Assembly (NCBI GenBank): GCA_036268075.1 | Contig: DATAUV010000133.1 | Span: 68,879 to 132,878, forward strand | Origin: DATARH01 sp036268075 | GTDB taxonomy: Bacteria; Pseudomonadota; Alphaproteobacteria; ATCC43930; CGMCC-115725 | Reading direction: 5' to 3' | DNA: 64,000 nucleotides | Shown: piece after piece, positions 56,855 to 64,000 of the stretch | Position numbering within the stretch: the stretch's first letter is position 1 | Layout of the letters: every line of letters begins with the position of its first letter | Translations under genes and position numbers: made by a program | The notes under the pieces: generated by a model | Database searches by the model: none | Seen by the model: the letters and a program-made list of their open reading frames with translations, nothing else | Told to the model about the DNA's origin: nothing

Positions 56855-57727
56855 TTATAGCGGCGCTTTCACGCCCGACGCTTTCTCTTCCTGACGGTGG
56901 CGCTGTTGAACCATTCCGGCTTTCGCTTCCGCGATCAATTTCTGAATGTCGTCCACGGCAATTGAATCCCCGACGAGGTGTTCATCCAGTTCGGAGAGGA
57001 GATTGGTGTTGCCCTCCGGGGCCTTGAACACCGGCGTGAGACTGACCGCCAACTCGATGCCGCACCCCGGCCAATAAGACTGCGGTGACGCGAGAGCCGC
57101 GGTGACAAAAAGGCGACGCCCGTAAGAAACCGATCCGGGCCCGCCTTCGCATGCCGCATCGAACCGATTGCTGGCCCTGGGAGCGGATTGCTTACCGGCC
57201 TTGTCGAAGATCCAGTTGAAGGCAGTGTCGCGGAATGCCGCACTTGATTCAGGGCCGTATTTTTCTCTCAACTGCTGCACCGCCTTGTCCATGAGGGGTT
57301 GTTGCCCGACGGGAAATTTCGTCTTGCGGCCGATGTAAAAAGCTCTGGCCGGCTGGCTCGTGGTGAAGGCAACGGCGATGAACTCCGGGAAGTCAGGGGT
57401 CCGGAGATCGGATTGTGCGGCGAATTGAACGAATGTGCCGACGCCGAGCCTCGTACCCTGGGCGTCTATGACCTCCGTTATCGGGATTTTGGTCATCATT
57501 ATATCAAGCGCGGGATTGTGTGCTTTAATTGCGGCCTGAATTTCCTCGACACTCATGCCCAGCTTCATCCCGAGGATGTCGAAGCCCGCAGGGTCGGGAG
57601 CGGCATCCGCTGCCCGCGGCGGAGAACCGGCGTACAGAAGCGTCAGGAAGGACGCAGAAAAAATCACCGCGTGCCTGAACAGAGATTTCAGGCCGGTTTT
57701 GCGGCGCGCGGCGATCGATCCAGTCAT
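56855..57727 (-). CDS. Exported hypothetical protein coupled to the ankyrin gene
   Basis: 290 residues. A basic start and hydrophobic segment (HAVIFSASFLTLLYAGSPPR) form a signal peptide. The mature protein begins near AADAAPDPAGFDILGMKLGM, followed by VEEIQAAIKAH, a repeat-like motif seen in periplasmic proteins of unknown function. Its ATG overlaps the stop of the ankyrin-repeat gene (57724), so both are exported and probably made together. Confidence 0.65.
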   Translation of the reverse strand: MTGSIAARRKTGLKSLFRHAVIFSASFLTLLYAGSPPRAADAAPDPAGFDILGMKLGMSVEEIQAAIKAHNPALDIMMTKIPITEVIDAQGTRLGVGTFVQFAAQSDLRTPDFPEFIAVAFTTSQPARAFYIGRKTKFPVGQQPLMDKAVQQLREKYGPESSAAFRDTAFNWIFDKAGKQSAPRASNRFDAACEGGPGSVSYGRRLFVTAALASPQSYWPGCGIELAVSLTPVFKAPEGNTNLLSELDEHLVGDSIAVDDIQKLIAEAKAGMVQQRHRQEEKASGVKAPL

Positions 57728-58803
57728 GGTTTGGCACCGGCCTGCACCAGCAAAGCCCTGACATCGGCGTGTTTGCCTTGCATCGCCGCACTCAACGCGC
57801 TCCAGCCGTTGTTCGACCTGGCATTAACGTCGGCCCCCTTTCCGAGCAGCGCCCGCACAACGTCAAGGCGGCCTTCAAAGGAAGCTTGCATCAGAGCAGT
57901 CTCGCCAGTGTTGCCCTTGACGTTGACATCAGCGCCTTTAGCGAGCAGCACCTGAAGAATGTCGAGGCGGCCTTCACGGGAAGCCTCCATCAGAACAGTC
58001 TGGCCAGTTCTGGTTTGAACGTTGGCGTCAGCGCCCTTGGCGAGCAGTGCCTGAACAATGTCGAGGCGAAGGCGGGCCTCTTTCAACGCCGATCGGCCTT
58101 CGTTATCCCTGGCATTTATGTCGGCGCCCTTGGCGAGCAGAGCCTCCACAATGTCAAGGTGACCGCTTACCGAGGCCCCTATCAGCGCCGTCTCGCCGTC
58201 ACTCGCCCTGGCATTAATGTCGGCGCCTTTTGCGAGCAGCGCCTGCACGACATCAAGCTGGCCTTTGTGGGAGGCCCAGATCAGGGCGGTCAGGCCTTTG
58301 TTTTGCTTGGCATTGACATCGGCGTCGCTGGCGAGCAGCGCCTGCACAACATCCAAGTTGCCCGCATGAGAAGCGGCCATCAGCGCCGTCTCGCCTTCGT
58401 TCGCCTTCGCATTGACATCGGCCCCCTTGGCGAGCAGCGCCTTGACCATGTCAAGGCGGCCGGTGGCGGAGACATCCATCAGCGCGGTGTCGCCGCTATT
58501 CGCCTTGGCATTGATGTCCGCCCCCTTGGCGAGCAGCACCTGCACTACGTCAAGGTGGCCGGTACGGCAGGCCACCAACAGTGTCGGGGCGCCATTCTCG
58601 TCCCTGGCATTGACATCGGCACCTTTGTCGAGGAGCGCCAGAACCGTCGCCGCGTCGCCACGCGCGGCTGCGGAAAGCAAGACGACATTCTCCGCAGGCC
58701 CAGCCACTGCCGCCGCACAACTTACCGTCAGTGCCAGACAGCACGCGAACAACACTCGACGAATTCGCGTTATTGATTTCCCGCGAACGGCCCTGGTCGG
58801 CAT
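57724..58803 (-). CDS. Exported ankyrin-repeat protein
   Basis: 359 residues from the ATG at 58803, with GGGGA before it; an upstream start at 58917 would run into the divergent regulator gene. Residues ~9-33 (RIRRVLFACCLALTVSCAAA) are a signal peptide. About ten ankyrin repeats of the form DVVQALLAKGADVNAK..G.TALM follow. The seventh (GRSALKEARLRLDIVQALLA) is short by several residues. Ankyrin repeats bind proteins, and exported forms act in the periplasm. Partner candidates are the coupled protein at 56855 or transfer proteins. Confidence 0.85.
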   Translation of the reverse strand: MPTRAVRGKSITRIRRVLFACCLALTVSCAAAVAGPAENVVLLSAAARGDAATVLALLDKGADVNARDENGAPTLLVACRTGHLDVVQVLLAKGADINAKANSGDTALMDVSATGRLDMVKALLAKGADVNAKANEGETALMAASHAGNLDVVQALLASDADVNAKQNKGLTALIWASHKGQLDVVQALLAKGADINARASDGETALIGASVSGHLDIVEALLAKGADINARDNEGRSALKEARLRLDIVQALLAKGADANVQTRTGQTVLMEASREGRLDILQVLLAKGADVNVKGNTGETALMQASFEGRLDVVRALLGKGADVNARSNNGWSALSAAMQGKHADVRALLVQAGAKP

Positions 58804-58890
58804 CGCGCGTTCCCCGAGTAATAGGTGATATATAAACCCTGGGATTGTGGGTCCGTGGCTTAATAGGCGGCAAGCCGTTTTCCTCGGGGG

Positions 58891-59154
58891 ATGAAGGCAC
58901 AGCAGCTTGTCGCCCACAACATGCGGAAGCTTCGGGTCAAACGGGGAGTCTCTCAGGAGAATCTTGCCGTCGATGCGGGCATCGACCGGACGTATATCAG
59001 CCGGCTCGAAAGGGGCATCGAAAACCCCACCGTGGCCGTGCTTGAGAGGCTTGCCGCTGCCCTGGAAAGCGATATCGGCGCATTCTTCGTGATGCCAGGC
59101 GTGGGCGAAACATTCCCCGCCCCGCTACGCGGCGGGCGGAAGGCGCGATCGTGA
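58891..59154 (+). CDS. XRE-family transcriptional regulator
   Basis: 87 residues. The N-terminal Cro/C1-type HTH is clear: NMRKLRVKRGVSQENLAVDA, then GIDRTYISRLERGIENPTVA. It is followed by a short tail. It is divergent from the ankyrin operon (87 bases between starts) and may regulate it. Confidence 0.85.
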   Translation: MKAQQLVAHNMRKLRVKRGVSQENLAVDAGIDRTYISRLERGIENPTVAVLERLAAALESDIGAFFVMPGVGETFPAPLRGGRKARS

Positions 59155-59226
59155 TTGGTGGGCGGTCTCTACGCAACTGCCGGTTAAGTAAAGCAGAGAA
59201 CGTCAACAATATTACAGATAATTACT

Positions 59227-59256
59227 TTGACAATATTTTAGTATTCATAATATAAT
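59227..59256 (+). promoter_or_regulatory. Near-consensus sigma-70-type promoter
   Basis: TTGACA (59227-59232), an 18-base AT-rich spacer and TATAAT (59251-59256), in an AT-rich island (59200-59300). It points toward the gene at 59316. Such a perfect pair is unusual in this GC-rich DNA and suggests strong, unregulated expression, or repression by an unseen factor. Confidence 0.75.
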
Positions 59257-59315
59257 TAGGATATATTCCATTACTAGAAATTTCTATAATTAAAATGAGA
59301 GGAAATTGACCATTC

Positions 59316-59756
59316 ATGACAATGTCAAAACAAGATAAAGGCCCAAGTGTCATTAACCTGATCAGCGGCTCTTCCGTCGATCTGCAAATTATCGCCGATA
59401 AGCATTTCCCGCACGACTGCGCGGAGCGCAGAGACCTCCTGAGAGTGGGCGAATGGTTCATGCTGCTGTGGCAATACCATTGCAGCCTCGAACGCACGCA
59501 TAAGCTTTTGGAGCAGATGCGCTCGACCGGCGCGATCCCGGCGGCAGGGTCATCGCGCGAATTCGATGTTCTGTTCATGACGGCCAGTCTTGATAAATTG
59601 GCCAAAACTCTGACAGACAAAGATGCAAAAGAAATCGCCGGAAGTGCCAGCGGGTTTATGCAGCGCTGGCTCCTCCTTGAGTCCGCGCTGAACGACCTGA
59701 TGGAGCAAAGCCGCAAACTCCGGGTGGGGCTTGGCGGGCAGCGGGCGTTCTCTTAG
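59316..59756 (+). CDS. Hypothetical soluble protein
   Basis: 146 residues from the ATG at 59316 (a second ATG at 59322). It is all-helical and moderately charged (RVGEWFMLLWQYHCSLERTH, then LDKLAKTLTDKDAKEIAGSA). The family is not recognised. It lies behind a consensus promoter and runs toward the coupling-protein operon, ending 6 bases before it. Confidence 0.65.
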   Translation: MTMSKQDKGPSVINLISGSSVDLQIIADKHFPHDCAERRDLLRVGEWFMLLWQYHCSLERTHKLLEQMRSTGAIPAAGSSREFDVLFMTASLDKLAKTLTDKDAKEIAGSASGFMQRWLLLESALNDLMEQSRKLRVGLGGQRAFS

Positions 59757-59762
59757 GGGAGA

Positions 59763-60116
59763 TTACTTCTCGCGCTCCGAGGGAGGGCCTCTAAAAAGTA
59801 ACTCAAGCCGATCCATCCTTTCCTGCTGCTTTTGCAGCAGATCGTCCCGCTGCTGCCTGTGCTCTTCTTCAATCAACTTACGGTGTTCCTCTATCTCCAG
59901 TGCCGCCTTTCCCGCCCTTTGATCTCCAAAGAGAATGTCCCGAAGCGCAAGCCGTTGAATTTCAGCCTTATCCGCGCGCTCAATCTCCTGACGCCGAAGC
60001 TCCGCCTCGCGCTCAACCTCCTGACGCCGAAGTTCCGCCCCCTTCGCCGCCTCCCATGTCAGCTTTTCCCCGTCACGTCCGACGCGCTCGGGGTCTCTTT
60101 GCTCCGCATCAGCCAT
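59763..60116 (-). CDS. Coiled-coil protein behind the coupling ATPase
   Basis: 117 residues from the ATG at 60116, which shares one base with the coupling-protein stop (TGATG). Almost the whole chain is a coiled coil rich in Glu, Arg and Gln, with a heptad-like repeat (AELRRQEVERE, AELRRQEIERAD). It probably binds the ATPase or DNA; no family is recognised. Confidence 0.65.
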   Translation of the reverse strand: MADAEQRDPERVGRDGEKLTWEAAKGAELRRQEVEREAELRRQEIERADKAEIQRLALRDILFGDQRAGKAALEIEEHRKLIEEEHRQQRDDLLQKQQERMDRLELLFRGPPSEREK

Positions 60117-61141
60117 CAAACCGCCTCCATTTTTGCCGATGATCCCATACGCGCCATCAATGCCTCATCCTCGTAGGCGAAGTATTTCCGGAGGCGGGCC
60201 GCGCGCGCGTTCGCGGCCATGACGATCACCAGATCCTTGTAGTCGGGACCGGCAAGCACGTTAGGCTCGACAATCTTGACGCGCGTGCCGTCAATGATGC
60301 TGTTCCGGAGTCCGATATCGTCGGAAACCTTCTGCGCGGTTTCGTCGTGCAGGCTGGGGTTCATGAACATGCGGATGGCGCAGCCGCCGATCATCCCCTC
60401 CGCATTGGGATAGGCGGTCTTAAGCTGCCCGAGGCTTTGCGCGAACAGCCAAAGCTTGATGCCGTACTGGCGGCCGATTTCCAGGGCCTCTTCGACGGGC
60501 GGCATATGCCGAAGGCGCGGCAGTTCATCCAGCATGAACAGGATGGGATGAACGCCGTGCGCGGGCACGGGCGTCGAGGTCAGTGACCGGATGTGCTGCG
60601 CGATGAAGACGCGCAAGAGGGAGATGTAGCTGTCCACCTCGTTGGGCTTCAGGCAGATGTAGATCGTCGGGTTCTTTCCGCTGCGGAGATCGAGCGGGCT
60701 CCAGTCCGATTTTCGCGTGGCGCGGGCGATGCGCTCGCCGTCCCAGGCGCTCATGCTGGACAGCGCCGATTGGAGGACGCCATCCCGCGTCTTTGGCTCC
60801 ATTTGCGCGAGGGAATGACCGGCGCGGGTCATTGATGCAAAATCGACCCGCGCTTCCAGATAGGTGACGAATTTATCCCAGCCGACGCCGTGGAGAATGT
60901 TGAGGACATCGCCCATCGATCTCTTGGCGACATCCTCCTCAAGGCAGACGCGCGCAATCGCGGCGGTCAGCACGTCGCGGGCGCGGGTTTCCCAGAACGG
61001 GTCCTTAGCGCGGCTTGGAATGATCATCATGTCGGCGAGGAAGCGGGCATCTTCCCAGAGATAATCGGGATCGGCGCGGACCTCTGTCAGCGGATTGAAC
61101 CCGTGGCTGGTCGCCGGGTCCAAAGGGCTGAACTTGTACAC
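60116..61141 (-). CDS. C-terminal half of the second coupling ATPase, separated by an in-frame TAG
   Basis: 341 residues if started at GTG 61141, though the same frame is open up to the TAG at 61193-61195. It carries the second half of a VirD4/TraG ATPase: the start YKFSPLDPATSHGFNPLTEV, Walker B ILFMLDELPRLRHM and the motif LWLFAQSLGQLKTAYPNAEG. No ribosome site precedes it. The upstream half ends VVLDV-TAG-GEIYEQTSEWR where relatives read DxKGE, so the TAG replaces a conserved lysine. Confidence 0.8.
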   Translation of the reverse strand: MYKFSPLDPATSHGFNPLTEVRADPDYLWEDARFLADMMIIPSRAKDPFWETRARDVLTAAIARVCLEEDVAKRSMGDVLNILHGVGWDKFVTYLEARVDFASMTRAGHSLAQMEPKTRDGVLQSALSSMSAWDGERIARATRKSDWSPLDLRSGKNPTIYICLKPNEVDSYISLLRVFIAQHIRSLTSTPVPAHGVHPILFMLDELPRLRHMPPVEEALEIGRQYGIKLWLFAQSLGQLKTAYPNAEGMIGGCAIRMFMNPSLHDETAQKVSDDIGLRNSIIDGTRVKIVEPNVLAGPDYKDLVIVMAANARAARLRKYFAYEDEALMARMGSSAKMEAV

Positions 61142-61192
61142 CGGCCCAACATTCTTGCGTCGCCACTCACTTGTCTGCTCGTAGATTTCACC

Positions 61193-63703
61193 CTACACGT
61201 CGAGGACGACGGCAGCGCCTTTCCACATGAGCAGATTCGGAAATACCTGACTTTGGGTTTTGCCGGAACCCGGCGGCGCGACGGTGACAAGGGAACCATC
61301 ACCGCTGTAATACCACCACGTATCGGCCGCCAGCTCATCGAGGCCGAGAATAAGACCTGTTTCAACCGGCTTGCCCTTCGCGCCTGATTCCAGAGGCGCG
61401 CCCGGCACGAGGTCGCCGCCGTCGCCAAGCAAGCGCGCCGACAGCTTCCTGAGAACCCGGTCGTCATTCGTGTTCTTTATAGCCGCCTGAAGCCAGTTCA
61501 ATGTCAGATTGATCATGGCTTCAGTACTGCGAACGCCTTGGTACCATTTGAAAGCCTCGGCGAGTGAGCGAAACTCGATCCGGTTGAACCTCCGCGGGTA
61601 CCTGGTCTTTCCGGCAAAGGCTGCTTTCCCGTCGGCATAAATCAAGCCGAACCGCGCCCAGTAGAAATTTTCTTCACCTCCAAAAAATCCTAAGTTGTAC
61701 AGGTGATATGCGGTTCTAAGAACCTCTCTTTCGCGCGGACTCATTGCCGACAATGACCTGAAGAAATGGCATTTTATCGCCCGATCGTGAAGATCGAACC
61801 CCACATCTGCTTCTCTTTTGTCAAAGATGACATCGATGTTTTTGCTTCTCTCATCCTTCGTATCACCACAACTCCTCATCCCTTTCTGATTGCTGATCCG
61901 CTTCCGCCGATTGTCCGTTGCCGCATTCAAGCGCACCAACCCCCAGAAGCCCAGGACCGCCGCGCCAATAACCGCTGCGATGGAACCGGAAGCGTGGGAC
62001 AGCCATGCCAGCAGCATCAAAGCGGCGATGGCGTACAGGGTCCGGCGGATTGCGGGAGAAAGTCTGTTTGTGGCTTTTGCCAGCCCGCCCCGCCACCACC
62101 ATACTGCCAAAACAAGCACGCCAATAATGACGGCCCATTGCGCGAGCGCCCTGAACACAGTCGGGAAGAATGATCTGGCTGCCGCCTCCTGCGTATGCTG
62201 CTGTGACGTTCGAATATCTTGGAGTGTCTGTCGTATACTCCCGAGATATTTTTCTTGTAAATCCGGAGTCAGGTAGAGCTTCAGCAGTGTGGTAATCAAT
62301 GCCTCGTCATTGGAGTATCGCTCACGCAAGCGGTTCCATTGGTTACGCTTGGAGTTCTCGTCGGAGCCCTGTTTGTCGCCGGGATCGATTGATTGATAAA
62401 CGGCGGTGGACACGTCAAGCGACGCATTCCGGTAGCGGCTATAGGCACGCGACTCCTCCGCCGTGAGCTTTGGCCCTCCTGGATCGTCGGCGTGGCCAGA
62501 AAGCATCATCACGACATCGGCGAGACGGTTTAAGGCCGCCGCCTGGCGTGCGGCGATGTCCAGCTTATCCGAACCATGGATATCGGCGATCACCCGATCC
62601 GGCTCGGGCATTTGCTTCAGGTATGCGGGAATTTCAACGGCGGCCGGGACAGGCGCGGCCACGGGCGGGGATTTCCCCTCAACGGCTGGAGTTGGAACCG
62701 TCGGCAAGACAGGTGCGGTTATCGGCGGCCTTGTCTCTTGAGCGGTGGGAACTGAAACGGCCGGCGGGCGGGATTGCTCGGGGTAGTACTGCACCTTGAG
62801 AGCGTGAATACGGGGCGCTGCCGCTTCCCGATACGCCTTTTCAAACTCCGCGCCGCGCTGCGGGACCATGGCATCGTATGGTGCTTTTAACCGCGCGAGA
62901 TTGAGATTGATCGCCGCGTCGGTGCTTGCCCTGGAAGCCGCGTCGATCTGCTTCTTGTCGAATTGGTACTCGTTCTCCTCGTGCTTCGCGGCCAGGTAGG
63001 CGGCGGTCTCCACATCCTTCGCGAAGTCGGGCGGCGCAGCCGCCGCGACCGGGGGGGCAGCGGCTAAGCTTGGCTGTGTCGCTGGCGTGTCGGGATTCTT
63101 GAGGGCGGCCTCCAGCATCACGCGGTAGTGCTGGTCGAACAGACCTGGCCATTGCCCGCCCTCGGCGTCGTATTTCTTACGGAGCGCCGCTATGGCGTCG
63201 GACGCCTGCTTGTCCCTGACATCGAAGGCGTCGCGCGCGAGCGCGCCGGCGGCGAGGTCCTTTTGCAGCACGAGGCGCTGGCGCTGTAATTCCGCCGCCG
63301 CTCGCGCATCGTCCTCGGCCTGGGCGGCAAGCTGGTTGTTGTGCTGGTCGCGCGCTGCCTTGACGGCGGCTTCCTCCTGAAGCCACTGCGGCCGCAGAAG
63401 CGAGAGCTTGTCCGCCACAAGCCTGTCGATCGCCGTGCGCGCGGCGCTGTCCTCGGCCTGCGGCACGGCGCGGTGGGGCAGATAGAGGGTCTTGATTTTG
63501 GCTTCAAACGCCTGGTTCTTCGTGGCGGCGTCCGCGCCGGTGAGCTTGCCGATCGCGGTCAGGTGCTTGAGCTCAGCCTCCCGCACCCTGAGGTCCGCGA
63601 TCTGGTTGATGACCTGCTGGGGAACCTCTGCCCGCGCCGGCAGCGCGTTAAGGAGGGCGATGCCGAGAGCCATCGGGAGCAACCAGGGGCGCAGGGTAAG
63701 CAT
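61193..63703 (-). CDS. N-terminal half of an unusual coupling ATPase with an exported coiled-coil domain
   Basis: 836 residues from the ATG at 63703, behind GAGAGG. It begins with a signal-like segment (WLLPMALGIALLNALPARAE). About 500 mostly helical, coiled-coil residues (26-515) with a Pro-rich linker follow, then membrane helices near 530-550 and 570-600, and finally a cytoplasmic part with Walker A PPGSGKTQSQ. Usual VirD4 proteins have only a short periplasmic loop, so this is a large extra domain. The frame stops at TAG 61193-61195, but the rest of the ATPase follows in frame. Read through, the protein would have about 1,195 residues. Confidence 0.8.
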   Translation of the reverse strand: MLTLRPWLLPMALGIALLNALPARAEVPQQVINQIADLRVREAELKHLTAIGKLTGADAATKNQAFEAKIKTLYLPHRAVPQAEDSAARTAIDRLVADKLSLLRPQWLQEEAAVKAARDQHNNQLAAQAEDDARAAAELQRQRLVLQKDLAAGALARDAFDVRDKQASDAIAALRKKYDAEGGQWPGLFDQHYRVMLEAALKNPDTPATQPSLAAAPPVAAAAPPDFAKDVETAAYLAAKHEENEYQFDKKQIDAASRASTDAAINLNLARLKAPYDAMVPQRGAEFEKAYREAAAPRIHALKVQYYPEQSRPPAVSVPTAQETRPPITAPVLPTVPTPAVEGKSPPVAAPVPAAVEIPAYLKQMPEPDRVIADIHGSDKLDIAARQAAALNRLADVVMMLSGHADDPGGPKLTAEESRAYSRYRNASLDVSTAVYQSIDPGDKQGSDENSKRNQWNRLRERYSNDEALITTLLKLYLTPDLQEKYLGSIRQTLQDIRTSQQHTQEAAARSFFPTVFRALAQWAVIIGVLVLAVWWWRGGLAKATNRLSPAIRRTLYAIAALMLLAWLSHASGSIAAVIGAAVLGFWGLVRLNAATDNRRKRISNQKGMRSCGDTKDERSKNIDVIFDKREADVGFDLHDRAIKCHFFRSLSAMSPREREVLRTAYHLYNLGFFGGEENFYWARFGLIYADGKAAFAGKTRYPRRFNRIEFRSLAEAFKWYQGVRSTEAMINLTLNWLQAAIKNTNDDRVLRKLSARLLGDGGDLVPGAPLESGAKGKPVETGLILGLDELAADTWWYYSGDGSLVTVAPPGSGKTQSQVFPNLLMWKGAAVVLDV

Positions 63704-64000
63704 TGCGGCCTCTCAGTCCTTGGCCGCGGCTCCCGTCGATCGGCGTCCAAAAACGGGATAAATGAGTAGTTGTCGCCTCCCCGGCGCTACAATTTATAGG
63801 CGAAAAACGTCCGTTTGTCTTGCGCGACGTGAGGGAATGGCGATCCTCCCGTTGCGCTGCTGCATCGTCTGGCCAGCCGAAATCGATCCTCGGAAATCCC
63901 CGTCGGACAGGCCGTTGGCAGTGCGGTTGAGTTCTTGCGAGTCAGGCTCTCTCTTTTCAAGAAGTCCCGATCCTTGACTTCGATGGTGCAGCGTTAGCAC
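63704..64000. other. Gap at the window edge without a supported gene
   Basis: Both strands contain only short ORFs of poor composition. On the minus strand there is a GGGGAGG at about 63776 without a fitting ATG. The promoter of the coupling-protein gene is probably here, but I could not identify it. Confidence 0.4.

Noticed and set aside
57769..58776. 335-residue plus-strand ORF with regular repeats
   Set aside because: The repeats are the antisense image of the ankyrin repeats on the minus strand.
45375..61195. Global reassignment of TAG to an amino acid
   Set aside because: Many unbroken genes in the window end in TAG with no meaningful continuation (coupling protein 1, fic, ardC, the restriction helicase, the serine recombinase). 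Only local readthrough, mutation or error fit.

Overview
The window looks like an alphaproteobacterial accessory region, either a plasmid or a chromosomal stretch packed with integrated conjugative elements. It is GC-rich. Its gene families (a ParB/ArdC/DUF2958 maintenance set, MOB relaxases with MobC partners, VirD4-like coupling proteins) are common on plasmids and integrative elements of Rhodospirillales, Acetobacteraceae, rhizobia and sphingomonads. The lineage is inferred from gene style only. I saw no rRNA, no complete tRNA, no transposase and no CRISPR array.

Layout. 1-4.8 kb: small accessory genes, including two related helix-turn-helix proteins and a chain of tiny overlapping ORFs ending in a DUF4407-like membrane protein with a C-terminal AT-hook. 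4.7-9.7 kb: first mobilisation module (relaxase, MobC, likely oriT, VirD4-like ATPase). 9.9-18.3 kb: defence-like cargo, namely two HEPN-like genes and a 1,738-residue nuclease-STAND ATPase followed by a third HEPN-like gene. 18.3-18.9 kb: a 3' fragment of a tRNA-fMet gene flanked by short direct repeats (candidate attachment site), then two palindromes in front of a fic gene. 20.1-26.7 kb: element maintenance genes (ardC, two DUF2958 genes, a split parB, brnTA). Most of the minus-strand genes here have long hairpin-rich leaders, and two of the leaders are copies of one ~300-bp repeat.

27.0-42.6 kb is a DNA phosphorothioation (Dnd) island. dndBCDE and a double-domain methyltransferase run on the plus strand. 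dndA, followed by a GHKL (Hsp90/MORC-like) ATPase, runs on the minus strand. The usual dptFGH/dndFGH restriction genes are absent. In their place is a four-gene operon: a phospholipase-D-like helicase, a 77-residue protein, a second DndD-like SMC ATPase and an unknown protein. My working model is that DndA-E write sulfur into the DNA backbone and the helicase/SMC operon, perhaps with the GHKL ATPase, acts on unmodified DNA.

43.6-51.7 kb (minus strand) is a pseudopilin and tail-fibre-like adhesin locus ending in a peptidase-S74 chaperone, next to a serine recombinase. 52.5-64 kb is a second mobilisation module: a relaxase with His where Tyr is expected, MobC, structured intergenic DNA, secreted proteins including an ankyrin-repeat protein, and a large coupling ATPase. 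Three genes in the 45-61 kb part are interrupted by in-frame TAG codons, one of them at a conserved lysine of the coupling protein. Three other loci (parB, the adhesin and a membrane protein at 43.2 kb) carry single frameshifts. Recoding, decay or assembly error could explain these, and the sequence alone cannot decide.
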